In this document: piece after piece, positions 10,760 to 19,681 of the stretch
How positions within the stretch are numbered: the first letter of the stretch is position 1
How the letters are laid out: each line of letters starts with the position of its first letter
Assembly: GCF_050589645.1 (NCBI RefSeq)
Contig: NZ_JBNGOQ010000001.1
Span: forward strand, 868,001 to 932,000
DNA from: JBNGOQ01 sp050589645
GTDB lineage: Bacteria; Bacteroidota; Bacteroidia; Flavobacteriales; Flavobacteriaceae
DNA length: 64,000 nucleotides
Reading direction: 5' to 3'
Notes under the pieces: model-generated
What the model was told of the DNA's origin: nothing
What the model saw: the letters and a program-made list of their open reading frames with translations, nothing else
The model's database searches: none
Position numbers and translations under genes: made by a program

Positions 10760-10780
10760 AAATTCACTACGATATATCAA

Positions 10781-10811
10781 AAATCCCGGGCCTAGGCCCG
10801 GGATTTTTTTT
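10781..10811 (+). terminator. Rho-independent terminator after first tonB
   Basis: A perfect 12-bp GC-rich stem (AAATCCCGGGCC and its complement) with a 2-nt centre (TA) runs into a row of Ts. It separates the two tonB genes into different transcripts. Confidence 0.9.
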
Positions 10812-10864
10812 GGTACGCTTCTTGTGTTTTAACATAATAATAACAATTTCTAAAACGTATTATT

Positions 10865-11665
10865 ATGAAAAAAAAGAACACAATTGGTGTTGCTTCCCAC
10901 GGCCATGGGAACAAGACCGAAGCAACCTCGTATGCCCAAAACAAGTTGGGCAAACAGGAGGTAAATTTACGAAAAAACGGTTTTATCCATTTTCAGATCG
11001 GACTCATACTCGCACTGATCATGGTGTATTTTGGGATGGAAGCGTTTTTTGAAACCACAAAAACTACCACGGTACCCAACGATGTGTTGACCGAGATTGC
11101 ACCGGAATACTATCCGGAACTGGAGAAGATCAAGATTGAAAAGGAGAAAGTGGTGGTGCCCAAGAAGGTCACAAACCCTACGAAGCTTATTATATCCAAG
11201 ACAGGTGGGGAACTAGATCCAGGCCCCGATGTTGTACAGCCCGCCACTGATGGTGAGGGGGACCATATTCCGCTGGATTCCATTGCCTATATACCTCCCG
11301 AGGAAGACATTGTAGTTCCCATCGATGCGTTGAGGGAAGTGCCTGTTTTTCCCGGTTGTGAGAAAGTAAGTTTGGAAGAACGCAAAGGTTGTTTTCAACG
11401 AAAAATGACCAGGCATGTGCAACGGGTATTTAACTATCCAGAACTGGATAGAATGCAGGGGAACGAAGGGAAGGTGCATGTACTTTTCAGAATAGGCAAG
11501 GACGGTTCCATTGGGCATATTGAAATGCGGGGCCCTACGCGCAGCATGGAGAGGGAGGCGGAACGCATTATAAGTAAACTCCCCAAAATGATGCCTGGAA
11601 AAAAGGACGGCAAGGCGGTAAACGTATCCTTCTATATTCCCATCAATTTCCGCTTACAAAACTGA
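10865..11665 (+). CDS. Energy transducer TonB (second paralog)
   Basis: This 266-residue protein has a longer basic/polar cytoplasmic start (MKKKNTIG, with HGHGNKTE), one membrane anchor near residues 45-62 (HFQIGLILALIMVYFGM), a periplasmic linker without the poly-proline run, and a C-terminal TonB domain (FNYPELDRMQGNEGKVHV, IGKDGSIGHIEMRGP, ending VSFYIPINFRLQN). VPVFPGCEK precedes the domain as in the upstream paralog. The two genes probably arose by tandem duplication and serve different receptor sets. The start is the first ATG of the frame (MKKKNT). It converges on the OmpA-family gene. Confidence 0.9.
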   Translation: MKKKNTIGVASHGHGNKTEATSYAQNKLGKQEVNLRKNGFIHFQIGLILALIMVYFGMEAFFETTKTTTVPNDVLTEIAPEYYPELEKIKIEKEKVVVPKKVTNPTKLIISKTGGELDPGPDVVQPATDGEGDHIPLDSIAYIPPEEDIVVPIDALREVPVFPGCEKVSLEERKGCFQRKMTRHVQRVFNYPELDRMQGNEGKVHVLFRIGKDGSIGHIEMRGPTRSMEREAERIISKLPKMMPGKKDGKAVNVSFYIPINFRLQN

Positions 11666-11721
11666 GATCGCATACCTGTAAAGGGCCTGTTCAGTCCCTT
11701 AGTAAGGGTTTTGGACGGGCT

Positions 11722-13446
11722 TTATTCCACCACGGTAAGCTCTACCCGCCTGTTCTCCTGCCTGCCTGCAGCGCTGGTGTTTTCCTGTATGGGCTCGTTT
11801 TCCCCCTTGCCAATACTGATGATCCTGTTGGGCAGTACGGATTTTCCAATGAGATAATATTTGATGGCATCGGCCCTTTTTTGTGAAAGCAGCATATTGG
11901 ACAGATCGTCTCCAACGTCATCCGTATGACCAGATACTTCTACCTTGAGGCTGCTGTTGAGGTTCAATAGATCTCCCAACTGATCCAACTGTCCGTGGGA
12001 ATTCTTTAAAATAACATCGCTCCCCGTGGAAAAATAGATTTTTTTCAGGATAACCTTGGTGCCGAGTACATTTTCATTGCCCCGCACCTTTTTTTCAAAG
12101 TCCGTATAGGGTATATATTCAGGCCCTGGTTGTTTTATGGCCGCACCGCCCGCTATGGAGATGTTCTCCCAGGACAGGCTAAAACCTTCGAAGCTTAAGG
12201 TAATCCGTCTAATTTCGGAAGCCGCTGCCGGAATCTTGTCCAATATGGCATACATCTCAGAAGCACTATTTGGGTTTACCACGAGGTCCCAACCCTTAAA
12301 ATAAGGGCGGTTGTTCACGCGCTTGTCCTTGGAAATAAGGGACATGCCGTCCAAGGTATGTTGATTGCCCTGATCGTCATATACCAGGCCGGCCTTGACT
12401 TTTGAGGGATAAGGTTCCAGCCCTGAGTTGGTATGTCTAAAGCGGACATAAGTGCTAATACTGTCCCGGGAGGCTTCCATAAGTTCAATGGATTGTGTGC
12501 CAAAGTTTCTTTTGTTTGGGTTGTTGGCATCTACCACCTTGGGAAATTCCATATTGAAATAATCGATCTTGTAGGCCACCTCCGATTTGAACCAAACGGT
12601 GCCCCGGACAAATTTGGCGGCCCGCTTATTAATATTCTGTATGGTGATTTGACCGTTCAGCGGTATTCCCGAGGGCATAATGGCATTGGAATTTACCTTG
12701 CTATGGCAGGCGTATTTTGAAGAGACACTTAAGGTCTTCATCCAACTGGGAGGGTTAGAACAGGAGTTGGCCAAACATACCTTTTTCGCAAAGCTCAAAT
12801 TACCTAGGTCATCATAGAAATAAATCATGTTCGCGCACGTTTCGAGCCGCCGATCTTCCGCTGACAAGTTGGTTATCTTATAGGACAGGGTCATCATCTC
12901 CCCTGCCTTTACCATCTCGGTAATCTCAAACTTGAAGTTGTCAATGATCTGAACGGGTTCAAAAGTCTGTCCCCCACCGCCGGCCTGAAACGAAGTCTGG
13001 CTGGTACCACTACCTTGGACCACGGCATTTTCCCCTATGCTTATGGTTTTAAGTTCGGAGATAAACTTGTTTCCGTTGTTTACATCCTTTTTCCCCTTCG
13101 CAGACTCCTGGATCTTAATGGAGGCTATCTCAACGCCTGCCGCACAGGAAACCTTTAGGTAGTAATTGGTATTGTTTTTCGGTTTAAGATCTACCTTACT
13201 GGGAACCATGTCCTTTTCACTGGTCCGTACCACAAATTCCAGGGCATTGGTGTTGCAGACCGTAGCCTTGTACCGCTCACCTGCATTGATGGTAGCCAAT
13301 TCTTTCCCGTTGTGATATAGGGTCACCGCTCTTTTGCTCTGAAAGCCGTTGGTCCTGTAGAAGTAAATTTCCGAACATTGTGCCTGGCTTAGTTGATTGA
13401 ATGTAAGGGCGATCAAAAAAAACAAGGTGGTGTAAAGCGTTCTCAT
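11722..13446 (-). CDS. OmpA-family outer-membrane/peptidoglycan-linking protein
   Basis: A 574-residue secreted protein. The signal peptide is MRTLYTTLFFLIALTF to about residue 22 (SQAQ). The first 450 residues are beta-rich and not recognised. The last 110 residues are a clear OmpA C-terminal domain: IYFSTGSDVILKNSHGQLDQL, VEVSGHTDDVGDD, LSQKRADAIKYYL, ISIGKGENEP and NRRVELTVVE. This domain binds peptidoglycan diaminopimelate and anchors the outer membrane to the wall. It is transcribed alone, against the upstream tonB gene. The N-terminal function is unknown. Confidence 0.88.
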   Translation of the reverse strand: MRTLYTTLFFLIALTFNQLSQAQCSEIYFYRTNGFQSKRAVTLYHNGKELATINAGERYKATVCNTNALEFVVRTSEKDMVPSKVDLKPKNNTNYYLKVSCAAGVEIASIKIQESAKGKKDVNNGNKFISELKTISIGENAVVQGSGTSQTSFQAGGGGQTFEPVQIIDNFKFEITEMVKAGEMMTLSYKITNLSAEDRRLETCANMIYFYDDLGNLSFAKKVCLANSCSNPPSWMKTLSVSSKYACHSKVNSNAIMPSGIPLNGQITIQNINKRAAKFVRGTVWFKSEVAYKIDYFNMEFPKVVDANNPNKRNFGTQSIELMEASRDSISTYVRFRHTNSGLEPYPSKVKAGLVYDDQGNQHTLDGMSLISKDKRVNNRPYFKGWDLVVNPNSASEMYAILDKIPAAASEIRRITLSFEGFSLSWENISIAGGAAIKQPGPEYIPYTDFEKKVRGNENVLGTKVILKKIYFSTGSDVILKNSHGQLDQLGDLLNLNSSLKVEVSGHTDDVGDDLSNMLLSQKRADAIKYYLIGKSVLPNRIISIGKGENEPIQENTSAAGRQENRRVELTVVE

Positions 13447-13650
13447 AAGTGTTGTTTTGGTTGGAAATAGTACTCACTCGGGGAAGTACAATTTCCATGC
13501 CGTTTTTTTTCAATGTATAGAATAAATGCCTCAATCCAAGAGGTTCATACCTTGGATTTAAGAGGTGCAAAACCTTCTAAAAATAAGAAAAATACAATAA
13601 GAGCTATAGTTTATCCGATGTAGAAAATCAAATTTTCACATTCAGGGCAA

Positions 13651-14550
13651 TCACTTTTTAAGGCTTTTATAAAAAGTCTCCCGTATTGCATCGGGTTTAA
13701 TGTATCCATTGCCGTGGGTAGCGTCGTAGGAACCGGTCAGCGAGCTATTGGCCTTGACCTCTTCGAGCGACTTCCCGGCATCTATTTCTGTCTGTACCTT
13801 GGCTTTGATATCCTCCAAAAGCGCTACATAGGATTCCAGTTCTTTCTTGTTGGACGGTCTTCCATGGCCTGGAATGATTTTGGTATCACCATCAATGACC
13901 ATCAAGGCTTTTTTATGGGCGTTGATGTAGCCTTGGACACTACCCCCACTTTTTAGATCAATATATGGGTATCTGCCCGCAAAATAGGTATCGCCCATAT
14001 GCAGTACATTGTTGTTCATAAAATAAATAATGGCATCCCCATCGGTATGTGCATTGTGAACATGAAAGGCCATTATGGTCTCTTCCCCATCATAAAAGGT
14101 GATATCGTCTGAAAAGGTTACCTCCGGCAACATCCTTGTATAGTAATCCAAGCTTATTTTTTCTGCCTCCAAGTTTTGTTTTTGCCTGGTCTGAATTCTT
14201 TTTCGAACGTTATCATGTGCAACCAAGGTGGTCTCTTCCATATTGAAATTGGCATTCCCTCCGGAATGGTCTCCGTGCATATGTGTGTTGAATAAAAAAG
14301 AAATAGGTTTGGAGGTGATTGTACTTATGCTTGCCTTTATCTTATCGCTTAGATAAGCAAATTGGTCATCGATCATAAATACGTTGTGCTCACCCACATA
14401 AATACCAATATTTCCACCCCGGCCTGTCAACATATAAACGTCATTGGACAAGGTGTCAATGGTAATGGTAACTTCTTCTTCTTGGGCCTTTAGGGAGAGT
14501 AGTGAAAAAATAGAGAATGCAACTACTGAAATAAGGTGTTTATTTTTCAT
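13651..14550 (-). CDS. Secreted metallo-beta-lactamase-fold hydrolase
   Basis: A 299-residue protein with a signal peptide (MKNKHLISVVAFSIFSLLSLKAQ). The zinc-binding motifs of the MBL fold are present in order: HMHGDHSGGN (HxHxDH), HNAHTDGDAIIYF, and IPGHGRP near the C-terminus. The three-histidine cluster plus a TDGD element resembles periplasmic B1/Bcr-like or cyclase-like homologues. The family includes lactonases, sulfatases and beta-lactamases, so substrate cannot be read from sequence, and I see nothing that singles out antibiotic hydrolysis. It is divergent from ctaB and shares that intergenic region. Confidence 0.88.
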   Translation of the reverse strand: MKNKHLISVVAFSIFSLLSLKAQEEEVTITIDTLSNDVYMLTGRGGNIGIYVGEHNVFMIDDQFAYLSDKIKASISTITSKPISFLFNTHMHGDHSGGNANFNMEETTLVAHDNVRKRIQTRQKQNLEAEKISLDYYTRMLPEVTFSDDITFYDGEETIMAFHVHNAHTDGDAIIYFMNNNVLHMGDTYFAGRYPYIDLKSGGSVQGYINAHKKALMVIDGDTKIIPGHGRPSNKKELESYVALLEDIKAKVQTEIDAGKSLEEVKANSSLTGSYDATHGNGYIKPDAIRETFYKSLKK

Positions 14551-14615
14551 GAGGGATAGTTTTAGCTGATTGGACGGGGTACCGCTTCAAAAATAACATA
14601 AATCGTGCTATTTCG

Positions 14616-14646
14616 TTGCAAAAATAGCGGCCGGGCCCTATCTTTG
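14616..14646 (+). promoter_or_regulatory. Promoter before ctaB
   Basis: TTG at 14616-14618 and TATCTTTG at 14639-14646 are 20 bp apart and fit the Bacteroidetes promoter, with the ATG at 14668. The -33 triplet is part of TTGCAA. Read on the other strand, it pairs with TATTTTTG (complement of 14588-14595), a possible divergent promoter for the hydrolase gene, though that spacing (23 bp) is long. Confidence 0.6.
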
Positions 14647-14667
14647 CGGACCTATTATTAGAAGCGA

Positions 14668-15567
14668 ATGAAGACTGCTATAAGCACGGCAAAAAGCGCC
14701 TCCTGGTCCTTGGTTTTTGCTGATTTTAAGGAGATTACCAAGGCTAAGCTAGCAGTAAGTGTTGTTTTTTCGTCTATAGCCGGCTATTTTCTTGGTGCTT
14801 CTGAAATTACTTTTTTTCCTCTTTTTTTGTTGGCCTTTGGCGGATATTGTATGGTGGGAGCGTCCAATGCCTATAACCAGATTATAGAAAAGGACCTCGA
14901 TGCGCTTATGGATCGCACCAAGAATCGGCCGATTCCCTCGGGGAGGATGACGGTGAACAAGGCTTTGACCATAGCGGTGGTATTGACCATCCTTGGGGTA
15001 ATATCCCTTTATATTTTAAACCCAAAAACGGCCATGTTCGGGGCCATTTCCATTTTTTTGTACACCAGTGTCTATACGCCTCTAAAAACCAAAACACCGC
15101 TAGCGGTGTTTGTTGGGGCCTTTCCAGGGGCCATTCCCTTTATGTTGGGATGGGTAGCCGCTACGAACGATTTTGGTATAGAACCCGGCACCTTGTTCAT
15201 GATCCAGTTCTTTTGGCAGTTTCCCCATTTTTGGGCCTTGGGATGGATGCTCGATGCGGATTATAAAAAAGGAGGATTTAAAATGTTGCCCACCGGAAAG
15301 AAGGACAAGGGAACCGCTTTGCAAATTATCATGTACACCATTTGGATGATGGTCATCTCCATCATCCCTGTCTTTGGGATTACGGGCCAATTGCATTTGT
15401 CCCTTCCCGCAGCTGTACTTGTGTTCCTGATGGGTATGGTCATGCTCGTTTTTGGACTGCGCCTTTATACCAAGCGCGATAACATATCCGCGAGAAATCT
15501 TATGTTGGCCAGTGTAAGCTATATTAGCCTAATGCAGGTGGTATATGTAATTGATAAATTTATCTAG
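14668..15567 (+). CDS. ctaB: Protoheme IX farnesyltransferase (heme O synthase)
   Basis: This 299-residue UbiA-family membrane prenyltransferase converts heme B plus farnesyl diphosphate to heme O for the oxidase active site. The first Asp-rich motif is NAYNQIIEKDLDALMDRT at about residues 67-84, followed by KNRPIPSG. The second conserved loop (DADYKKGGFKMLP) lies near residue 210. About eight or nine hydrophobic helices are visible. It opens a run of cytochrome oxidase genes, and the following subunit III gene starts 4 nt after its stop. Confidence 0.95.
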   Translation: MKTAISTAKSASWSLVFADFKEITKAKLAVSVVFSSIAGYFLGASEITFFPLFLLAFGGYCMVGASNAYNQIIEKDLDALMDRTKNRPIPSGRMTVNKALTIAVVLTILGVISLYILNPKTAMFGAISIFLYTSVYTPLKTKTPLAVFVGAFPGAIPFMLGWVAATNDFGIEPGTLFMIQFFWQFPHFWALGWMLDADYKKGGFKMLPTGKKDKGTALQIIMYTIWMMVISIIPVFGITGQLHLSLPAAVLVFLMGMVMLVFGLRLYTKRDNISARNLMLASVSYISLMQVVYVIDKFI

Positions 15568-15571
15568 AGGC

Positions 15572-16153
15572 ATGGATTTAACACAAGGAACTCCGAAGGA
15601 GAAAAATGATAGGGCAAAGAAAATGATGCTCTGGTTTGGCATTGTAAGCCTATTAATGGCCTTTGCAGGGTGGACAAGTGCTTATATCGTGAGTAGTTCC
15701 AGAGAGGATTGGATCGCGGACCTGGAGTTGCCCACTTCCTTCTTTATCAGTACCGCAGTCATTGTCCTTAGCAGTTTAACCTATATTCTGGCAAAAAGGG
15801 CAATCCAGCAGGACAATCGGAAACAATGCACCCAATGGCTTGTACTTACCTTGGGTTTGGGCATTGTTTTTATTGTGCTTCAATTTAACGGATTTTCTCA
15901 AATGGTAGCGCAGGGCTACTATTTTACGGGGCCTACCAGCAATATAAAACTGTCCTATGTGTTTTTGATCGCTGTGGTCCACATTGCCCATGTAGTAGCT
16001 GGGATCATTTCCTTATTGGTGGTGCTATTCAATCATCAAACGCATAAATATTCCTCAAAAGAATTTTTGGGCCTGGAATTGGGGGCCTCCTTTTGGCATT
16101 TTTTAGACCTTTTGTGGTTGTATTTAATTGTATTTATGTATTTCGTTAAATGA
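15572..16153 (+). CDS. Cytochrome c oxidase subunit III family protein (short)
   Basis: I place the start at the ATG at 15572 (MDLTQGTPKEK), not at the in-frame TTG at 15551 that overlaps ctaB, because the ATG follows the AGAGG at 15565-15569 and gives a normal polar start. The 193-residue protein has five hydrophobic helices and the heme-copper oxidase subunit III pattern: WTSAYIVSSSREDW, the FNGFSQMVAQGYYFTGPTS loop, VHIAHVVAGI and the end WHFLDLLWLYLIVFMYFVK. Two subunit III-type genes in tandem are usual in flavobacteria. Confidence 0.9.
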   Translation: MDLTQGTPKEKNDRAKKMMLWFGIVSLLMAFAGWTSAYIVSSSREDWIADLELPTSFFISTAVIVLSSLTYILAKRAIQQDNRKQCTQWLVLTLGLGIVFIVLQFNGFSQMVAQGYYFTGPTSNIKLSYVFLIAVVHIAHVVAGIISLLVVLFNHQTHKYSSKEFLGLELGASFWHFLDLLWLYLIVFMYFVK

Positions 16154-16212
16154 TCTGGCGAATTAAGTGGTCATAGAAAGCGATTTAGGCTTTTCTGTGG
16201 AGGAAAAAAATG

Positions 16213-16220
16213 TAAATTTG
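16213..16220 (+). promoter_or_regulatory. Possible promoter -7 box before second subunit III gene
   Basis: TAAATTTG fits TAnnTTTG 30 nt before the ATG at 16251. No convincing -33 TTTG is found at the right distance, so this may be a weak internal promoter or chance. Confidence 0.3.
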
Positions 16221-16250
16221 TAAAAAATTTGTTAATACGATAATTTTTAT

Positions 16251-17225
16251 ATGGATACAACGGCTACTACAGGTACGGAAGAAAACGTTTGGGGAGGCGG
16301 AAATAGACCTCTTAATGCGAGCTACGGAAAATTGATGATGTGGTTTTTTCTGGTGTCGGATGCGTTGACGTTTTCTGGGTTTTTGGCCTCCTACGGGTTT
16401 TCAAGATTTAAATTTATTGAAACATGGCCCATAGCCGATGAGGTGTTTACCCACGTCCCGTTTTTTCATGGCAATTACCCCATGTACTATGTAGCCTTCA
16501 TGACGTTTATCCTTATCCTTTCTTCGGTCACTATGGTACTGGCGGTAGATGCGGGCCACCGTATGAAAAAGAACGCGGTAATCTGGTATATGTTTGCAAC
16601 CATCATCGGAGGTGCCATATTCGTAGGCTCCCAGGCCTGGGAGTGGGCTACCTTCATCAGTGGCGATTATGGCGCCTTGGAGACCAAGGGAGGACGTATA
16701 TTGCAGTTCGTTAAAGCCGATAGTGGTGATCGGGCGGCCTTGGCCGATTTTGCAAAGACCATTCCAGGAGAGCGTACGGCCCATGAGAGAAAAAATGGCA
16801 TTTGGTACACGGAAGAAGGAAGCTTGCCAAGTTATTCCCTAAGGGAAGTTACCGAAGGTTTTAAGGCCAATCCCAATATACTCATCCGGACCGAAACCAT
16901 AAATGAGGAAGGCGAAAAGACACTGCTGAACCGTGAGGAATCCTTAAAGAAACTCAGTGCTGCCACCCAAGTGGTGGAAGGGGCTAATTTGATCCACAAT
17001 GAATACGGAAGCCGCTTGTTTGCAGACTTTTTCTTCTTCATAACAGGCTTTCACGGATTTCACGTATTCTCAGGGGTCGTCATAAACGTCATCATTTTCT
17101 TTAATGTTATCCTGGGTACGTATGAAAGAAGGGGCCATTATGAAATGGTAGAGAAAGTGGGACTGTATTGGCACTTTGTGGATTTGGTATGGGTATTCGT
17201 ATTTACGTTCTTCTATTTGGTATAA
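16251..17225 (+). CDS. Cytochrome c oxidase subunit III (long form)
   Basis: A 324-residue membrane protein of heme-copper oxidase subunit III type. The N-terminal helices (GKLMMWFFLVSDALTFSGFL) and C-terminal helices (FFFFITGFHGFHVFSGVV, then YWHFVDLVWVFVFTFFYLV) match the family, including the HGFHV segment. Between them is a hydrophilic insertion of roughly 110 residues (about 140-250), rich in charged residues and absent from classical subunit III. It makes the protein longer than the usual 190-270 residues. The insertion appears to be a flavobacterial trait, and I see no frameshift around it. It is followed by the subunit IV gene 18 nt later. Confidence 0.9.
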   Translation: MDTTATTGTEENVWGGGNRPLNASYGKLMMWFFLVSDALTFSGFLASYGFSRFKFIETWPIADEVFTHVPFFHGNYPMYYVAFMTFILILSSVTMVLAVDAGHRMKKNAVIWYMFATIIGGAIFVGSQAWEWATFISGDYGALETKGGRILQFVKADSGDRAALADFAKTIPGERTAHERKNGIWYTEEGSLPSYSLREVTEGFKANPNILIRTETINEEGEKTLLNREESLKKLSAATQVVEGANLIHNEYGSRLFADFFFFITGFHGFHVFSGVVINVIIFFNVILGTYERRGHYEMVEKVGLYWHFVDLVWVFVFTFFYLV

Positions 17226-17243
17226 ACAAAAACAAAAGCAACA

Positions 17244-17627
17244 ATGGCGCACGAACATAAATTGGAAATTTTTAGGGGACTTTTAAAATTTAAGTCGAAC
17301 ACACAAAAAATATGGGGAGTCCTCATTTTCCTTACCATCGTTACCGCGGTTGAAGTAGGTTTGGGTATCACCAAGCCCGCTGCACTTACCGAGTCCTATT
17401 TCCTGGGGATGAAGTTATTGAACTGGATATTTATTATCCTTACCCTGGTAAAAGCATATTACATTGCATGGGATTTTATGCATTTGCGCGATGAAAAGAG
17501 TTCCCTGAGAAGAGCCGTAGTCTGGACGCCGATTTTTTTGGTGGCCTATTTGGTGTTCATCCTACTTTTTGAAGCGGATTACATCTATAATGTCTACAAG
17601 GACGGCTTTGTGGCGTGGGACTTCTAA
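17244..17627 (+). CDS. Cytochrome c oxidase subunit IV family protein
   Basis: A 127-residue protein with three hydrophobic helices and the prokaryotic oxidase subunit IV pattern: IWGVLIFLTIVTAVEVGLG, FIILTLVKAYYIAWDFMHLRDE and a final helix (PIFLVAYLVFILLFEADYIYN). The YIAWDFMHL segment is the family's most characteristic stretch. It stabilises the oxidase core rather than catalysing. It closes the structural oxidase genes and is followed by a terminator. Confidence 0.9.
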   Translation: MAHEHKLEIFRGLLKFKSNTQKIWGVLIFLTIVTAVEVGLGITKPAALTESYFLGMKLLNWIFIILTLVKAYYIAWDFMHLRDEKSSLRRAVVWTPIFLVAYLVFILLFEADYIYNVYKDGFVAWDF

Positions 17628-17648
17628 CGTATAATTAACAGAACAAAG

Positions 17649-17673
17649 AGACGGTATAACAACCGTCTTTTTT
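17649..17673 (+). terminator. Rho-independent terminator after subunit IV
   Basis: Stem AGACGGT / ACCGTCT with a 6-nt loop and a T run. A TATTTTTG box at 17673-17680, directly behind it, could be the -7 element for the following gene, but no -33 box is clear. Confidence 0.75.
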
Positions 17674-17745
17674 ATTTTTGTAGCCAAGGAAGCATATGCT
17701 TTACGCCGTCATATGCTGCAATAGGTATTTGGACCTCCACGAACG

Positions 17746-18378
17746 ATGAAAAAAACCTTTGTTTTAGTCGTACTCTTTGTATTGCCCCTGGTGGCCTATC
17801 TCTTTTTTGCCTCCGGAGTCAACAACTTTGGAAAACTCCCCGTGCTTACCGAAAATGTTCCTGATCTAAATACCTTAGGGGCAGATATCAGTTTGGAAAA
17901 CAAAATTTCCATCCTCGGTTTTTTGGGAAAGGACGTTGAACTAAAAAAAGGCAGTGCCTTTAACCTGAACCAAAAGATCTACAAGCGCTTTTATGAGTTC
18001 AGGGATTTTCAAATCGTTATGGTGGTGCCTAAGGGAATGGAAGAAAAAGTAACCATTTTGAAAAAAGAACTGGGCGACCTAGCCGATATCAAGGGATGGA
18101 AGTTCGTCTTTGGAAGCGATGCGGATATCACCACATTTTTCGGAGGCTTAAAAACCAATATCGACCTGGATGATAATTTGGGAACACCCTATGTTTTTAT
18201 TGTGGACAAGACCAGAAACCTACGGGGACGAACCGATGATGAGGATGAGGGTGTCAAGTATGGTTTTAACACCATTTCCGTTGCGGAACTGAACAATAAG
18301 ATGGAGGATGATGTAAAGATTATCCTGGCGGAATACCGCATGGCCTTAAAAAAGAACAATGCAGATCGGGAAAAATAA
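17746..18378 (+). CDS. Membrane-anchored thioredoxin-fold-like protein of the oxidase locus
   Basis: A 210-residue protein with one N-terminal membrane anchor (FVLVVLFVLPLVAYLFFASG) and a soluble domain facing the periplasm. The soluble part reads like a degenerate SCO/peroxiredoxin fold: a strand pattern ISILGFLGKD, then FQIVMVVPKG, and a late YVFIVDKTRNLRGRTDDEDEG resembling the strand-loop after the active site in thioredoxin-like proteins. No CxxC or CxxxC motif is present, so redox or copper binding through cysteines is unlikely. It precedes the SCO gene by 3 nt and probably assists oxidase assembly. Function is inferred from context. Confidence 0.7.
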   Translation: MKKTFVLVVLFVLPLVAYLFFASGVNNFGKLPVLTENVPDLNTLGADISLENKISILGFLGKDVELKKGSAFNLNQKIYKRFYEFRDFQIVMVVPKGMEEKVTILKKELGDLADIKGWKFVFGSDADITTFFGGLKTNIDLDDNLGTPYVFIVDKTRNLRGRTDDEDEGVKYGFNTISVAELNNKMEDDVKIILAEYRMALKKNNADREK

Positions 18379-18381
18379 AGC

Positions 18382-19110
18382 ATGAAAAAGAACCAATATA
18401 CCTACGTTTGGATTTCTTTGATCATTTTGATCTTTGGAATCATCTTTATCCCCAGGATCGTTGACCGGGTCAAAAGGGGTGCCATTGTGGAGAATGACCG
18501 TATGAGCATAAAAAATGACACGGACAAACTTGCCTATATAACGTTGGGCGGGGAAAACAGAAAGGTGCCTGCCTTTGCATTCCACAACCAGGACAGTTTG
18601 TTGATTACGGATACAGATTACTTGGGAAAGGTATATATCGTGGAATTTTTCTTTACCACTTGTCCCACCATTTGTCCGATTATGAACAAAAACCTGGTGG
18701 AACTGCAGGATGCATTCAAGGAGTTTGAGAACTTTGGTGTGGCTTCCTTTACCATACATCCGGAACACGATACCCCAAGCGTGTTAAAGGCGTACTCGGA
18801 GAAGTACGGGGTTACCAACCTGGATTGGCATTTCCTTACCGGGGACAGAGCGCTCATTTATGAGCTGGCAAACAATGGTTTTAATATTTTTGCGGCCCAA
18901 GTGCCCAATGCACCGGGCGGTTTTGAACATTCTGGAATGTTTGCCCTTGTGGACAAAAAGGGGTATATCCGATCTAGAATCGATAGTTTTGGCAATCCCA
19001 TTATCTATTATAGGGGTACCTTAACGGAGGCGCAAGGTGAAAACCCGGAGGGTGAAAAAGAGCAGATCAGCATATTGAAGGAGGACATAAAAAAATTGTT
19101 GGATGAATAA
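18382..19110 (+). CDS. SCO1/SenC-family copper chaperone for cytochrome oxidase
   Basis: A 242-residue membrane-anchored periplasmic protein. An N-terminal anchor (residues 9-25) is followed by a thioredoxin fold with the copper site FFTTCPTICPIM (Cys94, Cys98) and the distal histidine in GGFEHSGMF (His183). SCO proteins deliver copper to the CuA site of subunit II and may reduce its cysteines. All three metal ligands are intact. It overlaps the next gene by 8 nt and sits between two other oxidase-assembly candidates. Confidence 0.95.
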   Translation: MKKNQYTYVWISLIILIFGIIFIPRIVDRVKRGAIVENDRMSIKNDTDKLAYITLGGENRKVPAFAFHNQDSLLITDTDYLGKVYIVEFFFTTCPTICPIMNKNLVELQDAFKEFENFGVASFTIHPEHDTPSVLKAYSEKYGVTNLDWHFLTGDRALIYELANNGFNIFAAQVPNAPGGFEHSGMFALVDKKGYIRSRIDSFGNPIIYYRGTLTEAQGENPEGEKEQISILKEDIKKLLDE

Positions 19111-19645
19111 AACGGACGGTGTGGCCATAGCGGAAAGAAAGTTCAATAGGCTTATCACGGTAATTTCCATTGTTATCCCATTAGTGGTAGCCGCCCTCTT
19201 CGGGGTCAAGATACCCAATATGGAACCGCTCGGGTTTTTACCGCCCATCTATGCCACCATCAATGGAGTAACGGCTGTTTTACTGGTCTTAGCGGTTTTG
19301 GCCATTAAAAATGGTAAAAGAAAAACGCACCAAAACCTTATGACCACGTGTATTGCGCTATCCCTGGTGTTTTTGATTATGTATATCGCCTATCATATGA
19401 CCTCGGAATCTACGGCCTTTGGAGGAGAGGGGCCGATTAGGTATATTTATTACTTTGTACTGATAACGCACATCATTTTATCCATTGTTATCATACCTTT
19501 GGTCTTGAAAACCTATGCAAGGGCCTATTTGGGTAAATATGAGAGCCATAAAAAGCTGGCGAAGATCACGTTTCCCCTTTGGCTCTACGTAGCGGTGACA
19601 GGGGTGGTGGTCTACCTTATGATTTCGCCGTATTATGCGCATTAA
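19103..19645 (+). CDS. DUF420 membrane protein (oxidase-assembly associated)
   Basis: A 180-residue protein with five hydrophobic helices and the DUF420 signature: a conserved THQNLMTT loop, MYIAYHMTSESTAFGGEG and RYIYYFVLITHIILSIVIIPL, with repeated histidines in the membrane. DUF420 proteins (CtaM-like) are associated with maturation of heme-copper oxidases. The start overlaps the SCO gene, showing coupling. The C-terminal helix contains LWLYVAVTGVVVYLM, another family feature. Confidence 0.88.
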   Translation: MNKTDGVAIAERKFNRLITVISIVIPLVVAALFGVKIPNMEPLGFLPPIYATINGVTAVLLVLAVLAIKNGKRKTHQNLMTTCIALSLVFLIMYIAYHMTSESTAFGGEGPIRYIYYFVLITHIILSIVIIPLVLKTYARAYLGKYESHKKLAKITFPLWLYVAVTGVVVYLMISPYYAH

Positions 19646-19681
19646 TCCAATAATCCTTCCCGGAAAGACGGGGAATGTCCA

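Noticed and set aside
10139..10780. Minus-strand frame opposite the first tonB gene
   Set aside because: It is the complement of the Glu/Val/Pro-rich spacer and TonB domain and begins inside the terminator.
13651..14550. Beta-lactam resistance gene
   Set aside because: The MBL fold is shared by many hydrolases and no specific carbapenemase feature can be claimed from the sequence alone.
15551..15571. Upstream TTG start for the short subunit III gene
   Set aside because: It would overlap ctaB and add a sequence unlike the family. The ATG at 15572 has a purine-rich site in front of it.
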